Below, piece after piece: positions 1 through 5,414 of a DNA stretch of 7,566 nt. The DNA is from Candidatus Aminicenantota bacterium (lineage in GTDB: Bacteria; Acidobacteriota; Aminicenantia; Aminicenantales; Aminicenantaceae), in contig JAUXEH010000134.1 of the NCBI GenBank assembly GCA_030620655.1, positions 1 to 7,566 on the forward strand. Direction: 5' to 3'. The first letter of the stretch is position 1; every line of letters begins with the position of its first letter. Below the pieces are notes generated by a model. It saw only the letters and a program-made list of their open reading frames with translations, was not told where the DNA came from and made no database searches. Made by a program: the position numbers and the translations under genes.

Positions 1-1895
1 ACACCACGACACCGGGATTTCCCGCCGGCATGGCGGTGAGCGACAAGTCCGATGTGTCGTTCAGCGAAGACGGCGGCATCGTGCTCTTCGGCATCAAGGA
101 GATCCCCGAGCCCAAAAAAGACGAAGAGGAGGATGAGGAGGAAGAGGCCAGGTTCGAACTGTGGCACTGGAACGATCCCTATCCCCAGCCCCAGCAGAAG
201 ATCATGGCCCAGAGGGTCCGGGACAACACCTGGGAGTCCGTCTATCACATCGCGGATAAAAAATTCGTCAAGCTGGCCGACGAGACGATCCCTGATGTGA
301 GCCTGTCCGATAACGGCAAGGTGGCCTTTGCTGCGACCATCTGGCCCTATACCAAGCGGGTCTCTTATTTCGGGTCGTTTTATGACATCTACGTGGTCGA
401 TCCGAAGACCGGGGAAAAAGCCCTGGTGAAAAAGGGCTTGTACGGCTTCTCCCGCCTCTCACCCGGCGCGAAATATGTCTACTGGTTCGAAGGCACGGAC
501 TGGCACGTCTACGAAATCGCCTCCGGGGTCGCCAGGAACGTGACCGCCGGCCTGGGCGTGCGCTTTGACCGGGAGGACCATGATACACCCAATCCTGCCA
601 GGGGATACGGAACGGCGGGCTGGACGGAAGGCGATGCCGCCCTCCTGGTCTATGACCGCACTGACATCTGGGAGATCAAGCCCGATGGCAGCGGGTCCCG
701 CATGATCACCGAGGGTTTCGGCCGGGAGAACGACCTCTCGTTCCGGTACGCCCGCCTGGACCGGGAGGAGAAGACCATAGATCCCAAGAAGGCCATGCTC
801 CTCACGGCCACGAACGTGCAGACCATGGCCCATGGGTTTTACTCCGACACTGTCGATGGTACGGCAGAGCCCCAAAGACTCCTCATGGCGGACAAGAGCT
901 TTGGTTCTCCGCAGAAGGCCAAGGAAGCCGAGGTGCTGCTTTTCACTCGGCAGGCCTTTGACGAGTATCCGGATCTTTGGGTGAGCGGGCTGGATTTCAA
1001 AGAACCCGGGAAGCTGACCGACCGGGGGCGCCAGATGGATCCCTACATCTGGGGCAAGGCGGAACTGCGGGATTTTCTCAGCGCCGACGGCAAACCCCTG
1101 AAGGGCATCCTGGTCAAGCCGGACAACTTCGATCCCGACACCAAATACCCCCTGATGGTGTACATCTACGAGACCCTTCATCAGGGCCACCACCGATACC
1201 GCGACCCCTCTCCCGGAAGCTCGGTCAATCCTTCCTATTATGTGAGCAACGGCTATGTCCTGTGGATGCCCGACATCGAGTATGACACCGGCTATCCCGG
1301 CCAGGACGCCCTGAAGTGTGTGCTGCCCGGCATCCACATGCTGATCCGGGAGGGCTACATCGACCCCAAGGCCATCGGCATCCAGGGGCACTCCTGGGGG
1401 GGGTATCAGATCTCCTACATGGTCACGCAGACCCACATCTTTGCCGCGGCCAACGGAGGCGCCCCGGTCTCCAACATGACCTCCGCTTACGGCGGGATAC
1501 GCTGGGGGAGCGGTATGGTGCGGCAGTTCCAGTACGAGCACACGCAGAGCCGCCTGGGAGACACCCTGTGGAGAGTCCCCCTGCGCTACATCGAGAATTC
1601 TCCCATCTTCTGGGTCGACAAGATCCAGACTCCTCTCATGTACATGCACAACGACGAGGACGGGGCCGTTCCCTGGTACCAGGGCATAGAGTTCATCATG
1701 GCCCTACGCCGCCTGAGCAAGGAAGCCTACATGTTCAACTACAACGGGGAGGCTCATGGGCTGCGCAAGCGCGTCAACCAGGAGGACTGGACCATCCGCA
1801 TGGCTGAGTTTTTCGACCATTTTCTCAAAGGCGCACCTTTGCCGGACTGGATGAAGAACGGCATCCAGGCCTGGGATAAAGAGGAGAAGAAATAG
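1..1895 (+). CDS. S9 family peptidase (prolyl oligopeptidase type), 5'-truncated by window edge
   Basis: Serine peptidase, probably exported, that trims oligopeptides. The frame is open from the first full codon (position 3) with no ribosome site before the Met at 30, so the true start and signal peptide lie upstream; relatives are commonly about 900 residues. Numbering from that Met, residues 1 to about 340 are beta-propeller-like repeats, with an acidic tract DEEEDEEEE (31-39) and the family signature WHWND (45-49). The alpha/beta-hydrolase domain runs from about 344 to 615. The triad is visible: Ser455 in GHSWGGY, Asp544 in HNDEDGAVP and His576 in GEAHGLRKR, in the usual S9 order and spacing. 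The C-terminal KGAPLPDWM segment and stop look native, so the enzyme should be active. Exact substrate preference cannot be read from sequence. Confidence 0.95.
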   Translation, partial: TTTPGFPAGMAVSDKSDVSFSEDGGIVLFGIKEIPEPKKDEEEDEEEEARFELWHWNDPYPQPQQKIMAQRVRDNTWESVYHIADKKFVKLADETIPDVSLSDNGKVAFAATIWPYTKRVSYFGSFYDIYVVDPKTGEKALVKKGLYGFSRLSPGAKYVYWFEGTDWHVYEIASGVARNVTAGLGVRFDREDHDTPNPARGYGTAGWTEGDAALLVYDRTDIWEIKPDGSGSRMITEGFGRENDLSFRYARLDREEKTIDPKKAMLLTATNVQTMAHGFYSDTVDGTAEPQRLLMADKSFGSPQKAKEAEVLLFTRQAFDEYPDLWVSGLDFKEPGKLTDRGRQMDPYIWGKAELRDFLSADGKPLKGILVKPDNFDPDTKYPLMVYIYETLHQGHHRYRDPSPGSSVNPSYYVSNGYVLWMPDIEYDTGYPGQDALKCVLPGIHMLIREGYIDPKAIGIQGHSWGGYQISYMVTQTHIFAAANGGAPVSNMTSAYGGIRWGSGMVRQFQYEHTQSRLGDTLWRVPLRYIENSPIFWVDKIQTPLMYMHNDEDGAVPWYQGIEFIMALRRLSKEAYMFNYNGEAHGLRKRVNQEDWTIRMAEFFDHFLKGAPLPDWMKNGIQAWDKEEKK

Positions 1896-2017
1896 CGGCG
1901 ATCCAGACCGTGTTGCTGACTGTGTACTCCATGGTCCTGGCAGGCGGGATCATCCTCATGCTGGGGCGTCTGGTGTCCCTCTTCATCCGCAGCCAGGATT
2001 TCGACGTGCAGTTCTAG
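1892..2017 (+). CDS. Candidate small single-span membrane protein, 41 codons, possible ATA start
   Basis: I do not recognise this peptide. The frame encodes a long hydrophobic run (VLLTVYSMVLAGGIILMLG) followed by a polar tail RSQDFDVQF, like a single transmembrane helix with a short soluble end. GAGGAG at 1881-1886 sits five bases before an ATA codon at 1892, which overlaps the S9 peptidase stop as ATAG, the same geometry as a coupled ATGA junction. ATA starts are rare. The alternatives GTG 1910 (35 aa) and ATG 1931 (28 aa) have no Shine-Dalgarno sequence. Coding is suggested only by the clean membrane-helix composition and the coupling geometry. It could equally be chance in GC-rich DNA. 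Confidence 0.35.
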   Translation: MAAIQTVLLTVYSMVLAGGIILMLGRLVSLFIRSQDFDVQF

Positions 2018-2048
2018 AGCGGCCTCCGAATTTCCCAGCCTTCCTGAA

Positions 2049-2078
2049 TGCCGGCGCCGGGCAGAGTCTGCGCCGGCA
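2049..2078 (+). terminator. GC-rich hairpin downstream of the peptidase, terminator-like without U-tract
   Basis: TGCCGGCGC (2049-2057) pairs perfectly with GCGCCGGCA (2070-2078) around a 12-nt loop. It lies 31 bases after the stop of the small frame at 2017 and about 165 bases before the VWA gene. No run of T follows, so intrinsic termination is doubtful. It could act as a 3' RNA-stabilising hairpin or a Rho-assisted terminator. Confidence 0.4.
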
Positions 2079-2155
2079 GTTCTGCGAGGCACTCCTCTCC
2101 TGCCTGTGACAGCGCTGTGCATCCCTACCCGTTGAAATCGAGTTATCACCAGTGG

Positions 2156-2169
2156 CGGGAATAATCCCG
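2156..2169 (+). repeat. Short hairpin in the leader of the VWA gene
   Basis: CGGGA, loop ATAA, TCCCG form a perfect 5-bp hairpin 74 bases before the VWA start codon. The stretch 2018-2243 otherwise holds no convincing gene. TTGAAA at 2132-2137 resembles a -35 box, but the only nearby -10-like hexamer (AATAAT, 2160-2165) is 22 bases away, so I do not call a promoter. Confidence 0.25.
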
Positions 2170-2232
2170 GCCGTATCTTGTATATGAGTATGGAGATGCT
2201 GAAACAAAGAATAGGGGCGAACGAAGAGACAC

Positions 2233-2237
2233 GGAGG
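2233..2237 (+). promoter_or_regulatory. Ribosome binding site GGAGG deciding the VWA start
   Basis: GGAGG ends six bases before ATG 2244. Earlier in-frame candidates (TTG 2178, ATG 2184, 2190 and 2196) have no such site and would put charged residues ahead of the signal peptide, so 2244 is preferred. Confidence 0.8.
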
Positions 2238-2243
2238 TATACA

Positions 2244-4184
2244 ATGTCAAGTCGAAAATGGTTTGGAATCCTGGTGCTGGGGCTCCTCACCGGATCCCTG
2301 GTCCTGGGGATCGCCCCGGTAGAGAAGGCCGCGTCCCTTAAGGGGATTGTGACCGATCCCGGAGGCAATCCGCTCCCTCTCGCCACGGTGGTACTTGTCA
2401 ACCTGAACACAGAGGTCAAACTCACGGCCCTGACCGGAAAGAGGGGGGAGTTCGTTTTCGAAGGACTCCCATCCGGGAATTACCAGCTCAAAGCCTGGGC
2501 GGCCGGGTTCAGCCCCGCAATACGGAAGAACATCCGCATCACCCAGGGGAAGACCGTGACCCTCGCATTGAAGCTTTTTCCGGGCCCTGCCCGGCCGGGC
2601 GATGAAGAGCTGAGAGACCTCAAGGTCGAGATGCCCGAGAAAGAAGGAGTCATTGGCGGCGTGGTCGGCGGTGTCCTGGGCGGTGTGACGCGGGCTTCCC
2701 ACCGCACCCGTCCGGGGGAGGCCCCCGTCCCCAACTATCAGCCCTTTCACAACACCGAAGAGTACAGCCGGATCTACGAGAACATCTTCCTGCCGGCGCT
2801 CAGCAACCCGCTCTCCACCTTTTCCATCGATGTGGACACGGCCTCTTATGCCAATGTCCGGCGCTTCATCAACAGCAACCAGTTCCCCACCAAGGACGCG
2901 GTGCGCATCGAGGAGATGATCAACTACTTCACGTACGCCTATCCCGCACCCGGGAAGAACCGCCCCTTCGCGCTGTACACGGAGATCTCGACCTGCCCCT
3001 GGGATGCCCGGCACAGGTTGATCCACATCGGCCTCCAGGGTAAGAAACTGGAAACAGAGGAGCTTCCCCCCTCGAACCTGGTCTTCCTGCTGGATGTGTC
3101 CGGATCCATGAGCTCTCCCAACAAGCTTCCCCTGCTGAGGCAGGCGTTCAAACTCCTGATCAGGGAACTGGGTCCCCGGGACCGTGTGGCGATCGTGGTG
3201 TATGCCGGGGCCGCCGGCCTGGTCCTTCCCTCCACGGCGGCGGGCCAAAAGGAGAAGATCATAGGCGCCATCGAGCGCCTGAATGCGGGCGGCTCGACCG
3301 CGGGGGGTGCGGGCATCCGGCTCGCCTACCAGATGGCGGAGGAGAACCTCATCCCCGGAGGCAACAACCGGGTCATCCTGGCCACCGATGGCGACTTCAA
3401 CGTGGGTGTGTCCAGCACCTCGGAGCTGGTCCGCATGATCGAGGCAAAAAGGGAGAAGGGCGTGTTCCTGACCGTGCTGGGCTTTGGCATGGGTAACTAC
3501 AAAGACGGGCGGATGGAGCAGCTGGCCGACAAGGGCAATGGCAACTATCACTACATCGACAACCTGATGGAAGCCAAGAAGGTGTTTGTCGATGACATGC
3601 AGGGGACGCTCTTCACCATCGCCAAGGATGTCAAGATCCAGGTCGAGTTCAACCCGGCCAAGGTCAAAGCCTATCGCTTGATCGGCTACGAGAACCGGAT
3701 GCTCAAGAAGGAAGACTTCGCCGACGACCGGAAGGATGCAGGCGAACTGGGTGCCGGACACACGGTGACGGCGCTGTATGAGGTCATCCCCTATGGCTCG
3801 GAGGAAGATATCCCGTCCCATGGGGACCTGAAGTACCAGCAGGCCAGGATCGATCCCAAGGCTTTCAAGAGCAGGGAGATCCTGACCGTCAACCTGCGTT
3901 ACAAGGATCCGGATGCAGACAAGAGCAGGCTCATCCGGCATCCCCTTGTGGACCGGCCGGTATCATTGGACCGGGCCTCACCCGACTTCAAATTCTCCGC
4001 GGCTGTGGCGTCTTTCGGCATGCTGCTGCGGGAATCGGAGTTCAAGGGGGATGCCTCCTATGAGAGCGTGCTTAAGCTGGCACGCGAGGCCAAAGGCCGG
4101 GATTTTTACGGCTACCGGGCCGAGTTCATCCAGCTGGTGGAAAAGACCCGGCTGCTGCAGTCCATCGCCTCGAAGACGAACTAG
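2244..4184 (+). CDS. Exported von Willebrand factor type A protein, YfbK-like, with carboxypeptidase regulatory-like domain
   Basis: A 646-residue envelope protein, probably a metal-dependent protein-binding scaffold. Domains in order: signal peptide (about 1-30, KWFGILVLGLLTGSLVLG core); a carboxypeptidase regulatory-like beta-sandwich (about 31-112, SLKGIVTDPGGNPLPLATVVL start); a linker with three tandem GGV units (136-148, VIGGVVGGVLGGV); the YfbK-type N-terminal domain (about 170-275, STFSIDVDTASYANVRRFI); the VWA domain (about 277-450); and a DUF3520-like C-terminal domain (about 460-640). The MIDAS site is complete: D284-x-S286-x-S288, T352 in GGSTAGG and D382 in ATDGDFN. The molecular role of this family is not well established; surface or periplasmic complex assembly is inference. 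The gene has its own leader of over 200 bases and appears to be transcribed separately from the peptidase. Confidence 0.93.
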   Translation: MSSRKWFGILVLGLLTGSLVLGIAPVEKAASLKGIVTDPGGNPLPLATVVLVNLNTEVKLTALTGKRGEFVFEGLPSGNYQLKAWAAGFSPAIRKNIRITQGKTVTLALKLFPGPARPGDEELRDLKVEMPEKEGVIGGVVGGVLGGVTRASHRTRPGEAPVPNYQPFHNTEEYSRIYENIFLPALSNPLSTFSIDVDTASYANVRRFINSNQFPTKDAVRIEEMINYFTYAYPAPGKNRPFALYTEISTCPWDARHRLIHIGLQGKKLETEELPPSNLVFLLDVSGSMSSPNKLPLLRQAFKLLIRELGPRDRVAIVVYAGAAGLVLPSTAAGQKEKIIGAIERLNAGGSTAGGAGIRLAYQMAEENLIPGGNNRVILATDGDFNVGVSSTSELVRMIEAKREKGVFLTVLGFGMGNYKDGRMEQLADKGNGNYHYIDNLMEAKKVFVDDMQGTLFTIAKDVKIQVEFNPAKVKAYRLIGYENRMLKKEDFADDRKDAGELGAGHTVTALYEVIPYGSEEDIPSHGDLKYQQARIDPKAFKSREILTVNLRYKDPDADKSRLIRHPLVDRPVSLDRASPDFKFSAAVASFGMLLRESEFKGDASYESVLKLAREAKGRDFYGYRAEFIQLVEKTRLLQSIASKTN

Positions 4185-4287
4185 CCTGTCCGCAAGCGTA
4201 CACTCCCTGCTTCACAAACGAACACCAGCGGGCCCGGCCTTTTGAAATGCCTGCCTGGGATTTGGATCTGGCATGGATATTGCAGAA

Positions 4288-4316
4288 CTAATCACATCGA
4301 GAGGGGCTGATTAGCC
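4288..4316 (+). repeat. Inverted repeat with two alternative hairpins after the VWA gene
   Basis: CTAATCA (4288-4294) and TGATTAG (4308-4314) pair perfectly around 13 bases. The overlapping GGCT-GATT-AGCC (4305-4316) forms a competing 4-bp hairpin followed by a pyrimidine-rich stretch. It sits about 100 bases past the VWA stop and just before a candidate micro-ORF. It may be a weak terminator, but there is no true T-run. Confidence 0.3.
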
Positions 4317-4347
4317 TTCCCTTCTCCGGTATGCAGCTGAGAGACCG

Positions 4348-4470
4348 ATGAGCGTAAGTTCGAAAATCTTCTTTTTTGTCATCGTCCTGCTGCTGCTGTT
4401 ATTTCTAACGTTTATGATGCCGGTCAGGGCGCAGGCGGCCCCACCGTTCCCTTTTGTGGGGATGGGGTGA
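4348..4470 (+). CDS. Candidate 40-residue secreted or membrane micropeptide
   Basis: I do not recognise this protein. ATG 4348 opens a frame with a textbook signal-peptide shape: a short polar start with Lys6, a strongly hydrophobic core (IFFFVIVLLLLLFLTFMM), Arg27, then AQA, a good signal-peptidase site. This would leave a mature tail of about ten residues, APPFPFVGMG, rich in Pro, Phe and Gly. Alternatively the whole peptide stays as a single membrane span. The ribosome site is weak (GAGAG, 4340-4344). A six-codon frame at 4331-4351 (ATG to TGA) overlaps the start as ATGA and could couple translation. The codon composition is more T-rich than the neighbouring genes. Either a real small protein or a decayed gene start. 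Confidence 0.45.
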   Translation: MSVSSKIFFFVIVLLLLLFLTFMMPVRAQAAPPFPFVGMG

Positions 4471-4485
4471 GTCTGAGGACGGATT

Positions 4486-4494
4486 AGAGGAGGT
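4486..4494 (+). promoter_or_regulatory. Strong Shine-Dalgarno before the 20-codon ORF
   Basis: AGAGGAGGT ends five bases before ATG 4500. It is among the strongest ribosome sites in the window, yet no large frame begins there; it points to translation of the micro-ORF at 4500. Confidence 0.65.
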
Positions 4495-4499
4495 CGGTT

Positions 4500-4562
4500 A
4501 TGAGCAAGATGATCATCGTTCTTTGTGTGACGGTATTTCTGTTTGCGATGCTTTTCGCCTAG
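4500..4562 (+). CDS. Candidate 20-residue hydrophobic micropeptide or leader peptide
   Basis: ATG 4500 follows an excellent Shine-Dalgarno and encodes MSKMIIVLCVTVFLFAMLFA before TAG at 4560. The peptide is one hydrophobic stretch with Lys3 near the start, long enough for a membrane helix or a signal-peptide core. Reading past the TAG gives ten more sense codons (DQRVTRTKKP) before TGA at 4593, so it may be the broken start of an exported protein if the TAG arose from CAG. Other options are a stand-alone membrane micropeptide or a translated leader controlling the methyltransferase downstream. No family is recognised. Confidence 0.45.
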   Translation: MSKMIIVLCVTVFLFAMLFA

Positions 4563-4585
4563 GACCAGAGAGTGACACGGACCAA

Positions 4586-4601
4586 AAAGCCGTGAGGCTT
4601 T
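4586..4601 (+). repeat. Perfect 6-bp hairpin with GTGA (GNRA-type) loop
   Basis: AAAGCC (4586-4591), loop GTGA, GGCTTT (4596-4601). It competes with CACGG (4576-4580) pairing to CCGTG (4590-4594), which uses some of the same bases, so two mutually exclusive folds are possible. It lies directly after the 20-codon ORF, where an attenuation-like switch would sit. I could not match it to a known riboswitch by eye. Confidence 0.35.
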
Positions 4602-4622
4602 CCCATAGAGACGCCGATACCT

Positions 4623-4689
4623 GGAGGCAGCGAATACAAACCCTTCAGCCAGCCCTCCTGGATCAGAGGTTTTCGCTGCCTCCCTTTTT
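4623..4689 (+). terminator. 12-bp perfect inverted repeat followed by T5, terminator-like
   Basis: GGAGGCAGCGAA (4623-4634) pairs perfectly with TTCGCTGCCTCC (4672-4683) around 37 bases, and the sequence continues CTTTTT (4684-4689). Inside the loop CCTC (4654-4657) and GAGG (4666-4669) can form a second small stem, which would shorten the effective loop. It may end transcripts of the two micro-ORFs or attenuate the methyltransferase. Against a simple terminator: the loop is long. Against a chance coding repeat: the strand here has no convincing protein. Confidence 0.45.
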
Positions 4690-4699
4690 CCCTCTCCCT

Positions 4700-5362
4700 T
4701 TGGCCCCAAGAAGGGCTGCCGGGATCTGCACAGCCTTGGCCCTTGTGCTGCTGTTGTTTTCTTCCCTGCCGGCGAAGGGTGCGCAGGACTCCCGCGATCG
4801 GGATCACCAGCCCGACAAGGTCATGGACCTTATGGGGGTCAAGGCCGGGATGGTCATAGGCGAAGTGGGGGCCGGCTCGGGTTACTTCACCTTTCATCTG
4901 GCCCGGCGGGTGGGAGAGACCGGGAAGATCTATGCCAACGATATCTCGCGGCGGGCCCTGAATTCCCTGGAGCGCCGCAAAGAGCGAGAGGGGATCACCA
5001 ACATCGAGACCATCGTCGGAGAGGTGGAAGACCCGCTTCTTCCGGAGGGACTGGATATGGTGTTTATCGTGAACGCGTTTCACGACATTGCGCGCCAGGT
5101 CGTGCTCCTGGACAACCTGGCACCCAGCCTCAAGCCGGGAGCGGCCGTGGTCATCCTCGATCGGGATCCGGAAAAGTTCAGGGATTCTGCCGGCCATTTT
5201 TTGACCCGAGAGGAGGTCCTGGAGAGGATCGCAGAGAGTGTATTCGAGCTGGACCGGATAGAGACCTTCCTGCCCCAGCACAACATCTACATCATACGGG
5301 TTCCTCATCAGCTTCCCCGACTGATCTTAAACTCAACACGGTTATGGAGATGCTTACTTTAA
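4700..5362 (+). CDS. Exported class I SAM-dependent methyltransferase-like protein
   Basis: A Rossmann-fold methyltransferase homologue, 220 residues from TTG 4700. The N-terminus APRRAAGICTALALVLLLF followed by LPAKGAQ is a clear signal peptide, with cleavage near Ala28. SAM-binding motif I is intact at 55-61 (EVGAGSG), the post-I acidic residue is Asp81 in YANDI, and the motif IV region is NAFHD (125-129). The family core ends near NIYIIR (200); the last 20 residues (VPHQLPRLIL onward) look like a non-conserved extension. The frame is open back to GTG 4454, but the earlier 80 codons do not look like protein and contain the inverted repeats, so TTG 4700 is my choice. It lacks a Shine-Dalgarno, and GTG 4592 is an alternative. 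Substrate unknown. Confidence 0.82.
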   Translation: MAPRRAAGICTALALVLLLFSSLPAKGAQDSRDRDHQPDKVMDLMGVKAGMVIGEVGAGSGYFTFHLARRVGETGKIYANDISRRALNSLERRKEREGITNIETIVGEVEDPLLPEGLDMVFIVNAFHDIARQVVLLDNLAPSLKPGAAVVILDRDPEKFRDSAGHFLTREEVLERIAESVFELDRIETFLPQHNIYIIRVPHQLPRLILNSTRLWRCLL

Positions 5363-5373
5363 TTAATAAATCC

Positions 5374-5402
5374 TGGAACGGCCATTGTTTCCCGGTTACA
5401 AT
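5374..5402 (+). promoter_or_regulatory. Possible sigma-70-like promoter for the PD40-cupin-MBL operon
   Basis: TACAAT (5397-5402) matches a -10 box at five of six positions; 17 bases upstream TGGAAC (5374-5379) is only a poor -35. An AT-rich island (5357-5371, containing TTAATTAA) precedes it. Transcription would start about 5-8 bases before ATG 5415, giving a near-leaderless message. That would fit the absence of a good ribosome site there. Speculative. Confidence 0.3.
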
Positions 5403-5414
5403 AGAGACGGACGC

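Noticed and set aside
459..1649. 396-codon open frame on the - strand across the S9 peptidase
   Set aside because: Antisense to a gene with an intact catalytic triad; no ribosome site, no domain.
2132..2165. Promoter for the VWA gene (TTGAAA with AATAAT)
   Set aside because: The spacing of 22 bases is too long for a sigma-70 promoter.
2247..3941. 564-codon open frame on the - strand across the VWA gene
   Set aside because: It is the antisense shadow of a clearly recognised VWA protein in GC-rich DNA; its translation has no recognisable motif and is rich in His, Gly, Asp and Val as such shadows are.
4454..4699. Methyltransferase reading frame extended upstream to GTG 4454
   Set aside because: Those 82 codons precede a signal peptide, do not resemble protein, overlap the better-supported micro-ORF at 4500, and contain the inverted repeats. 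The extension is most likely chance.
4563..4700. Known riboswitch (c-di-GMP-I, TPP, cobalamin, SAM or Moco type) before the methyltransferase
   Set aside because: I compared remembered core motifs by eye and none matched; only local hairpins are supported.
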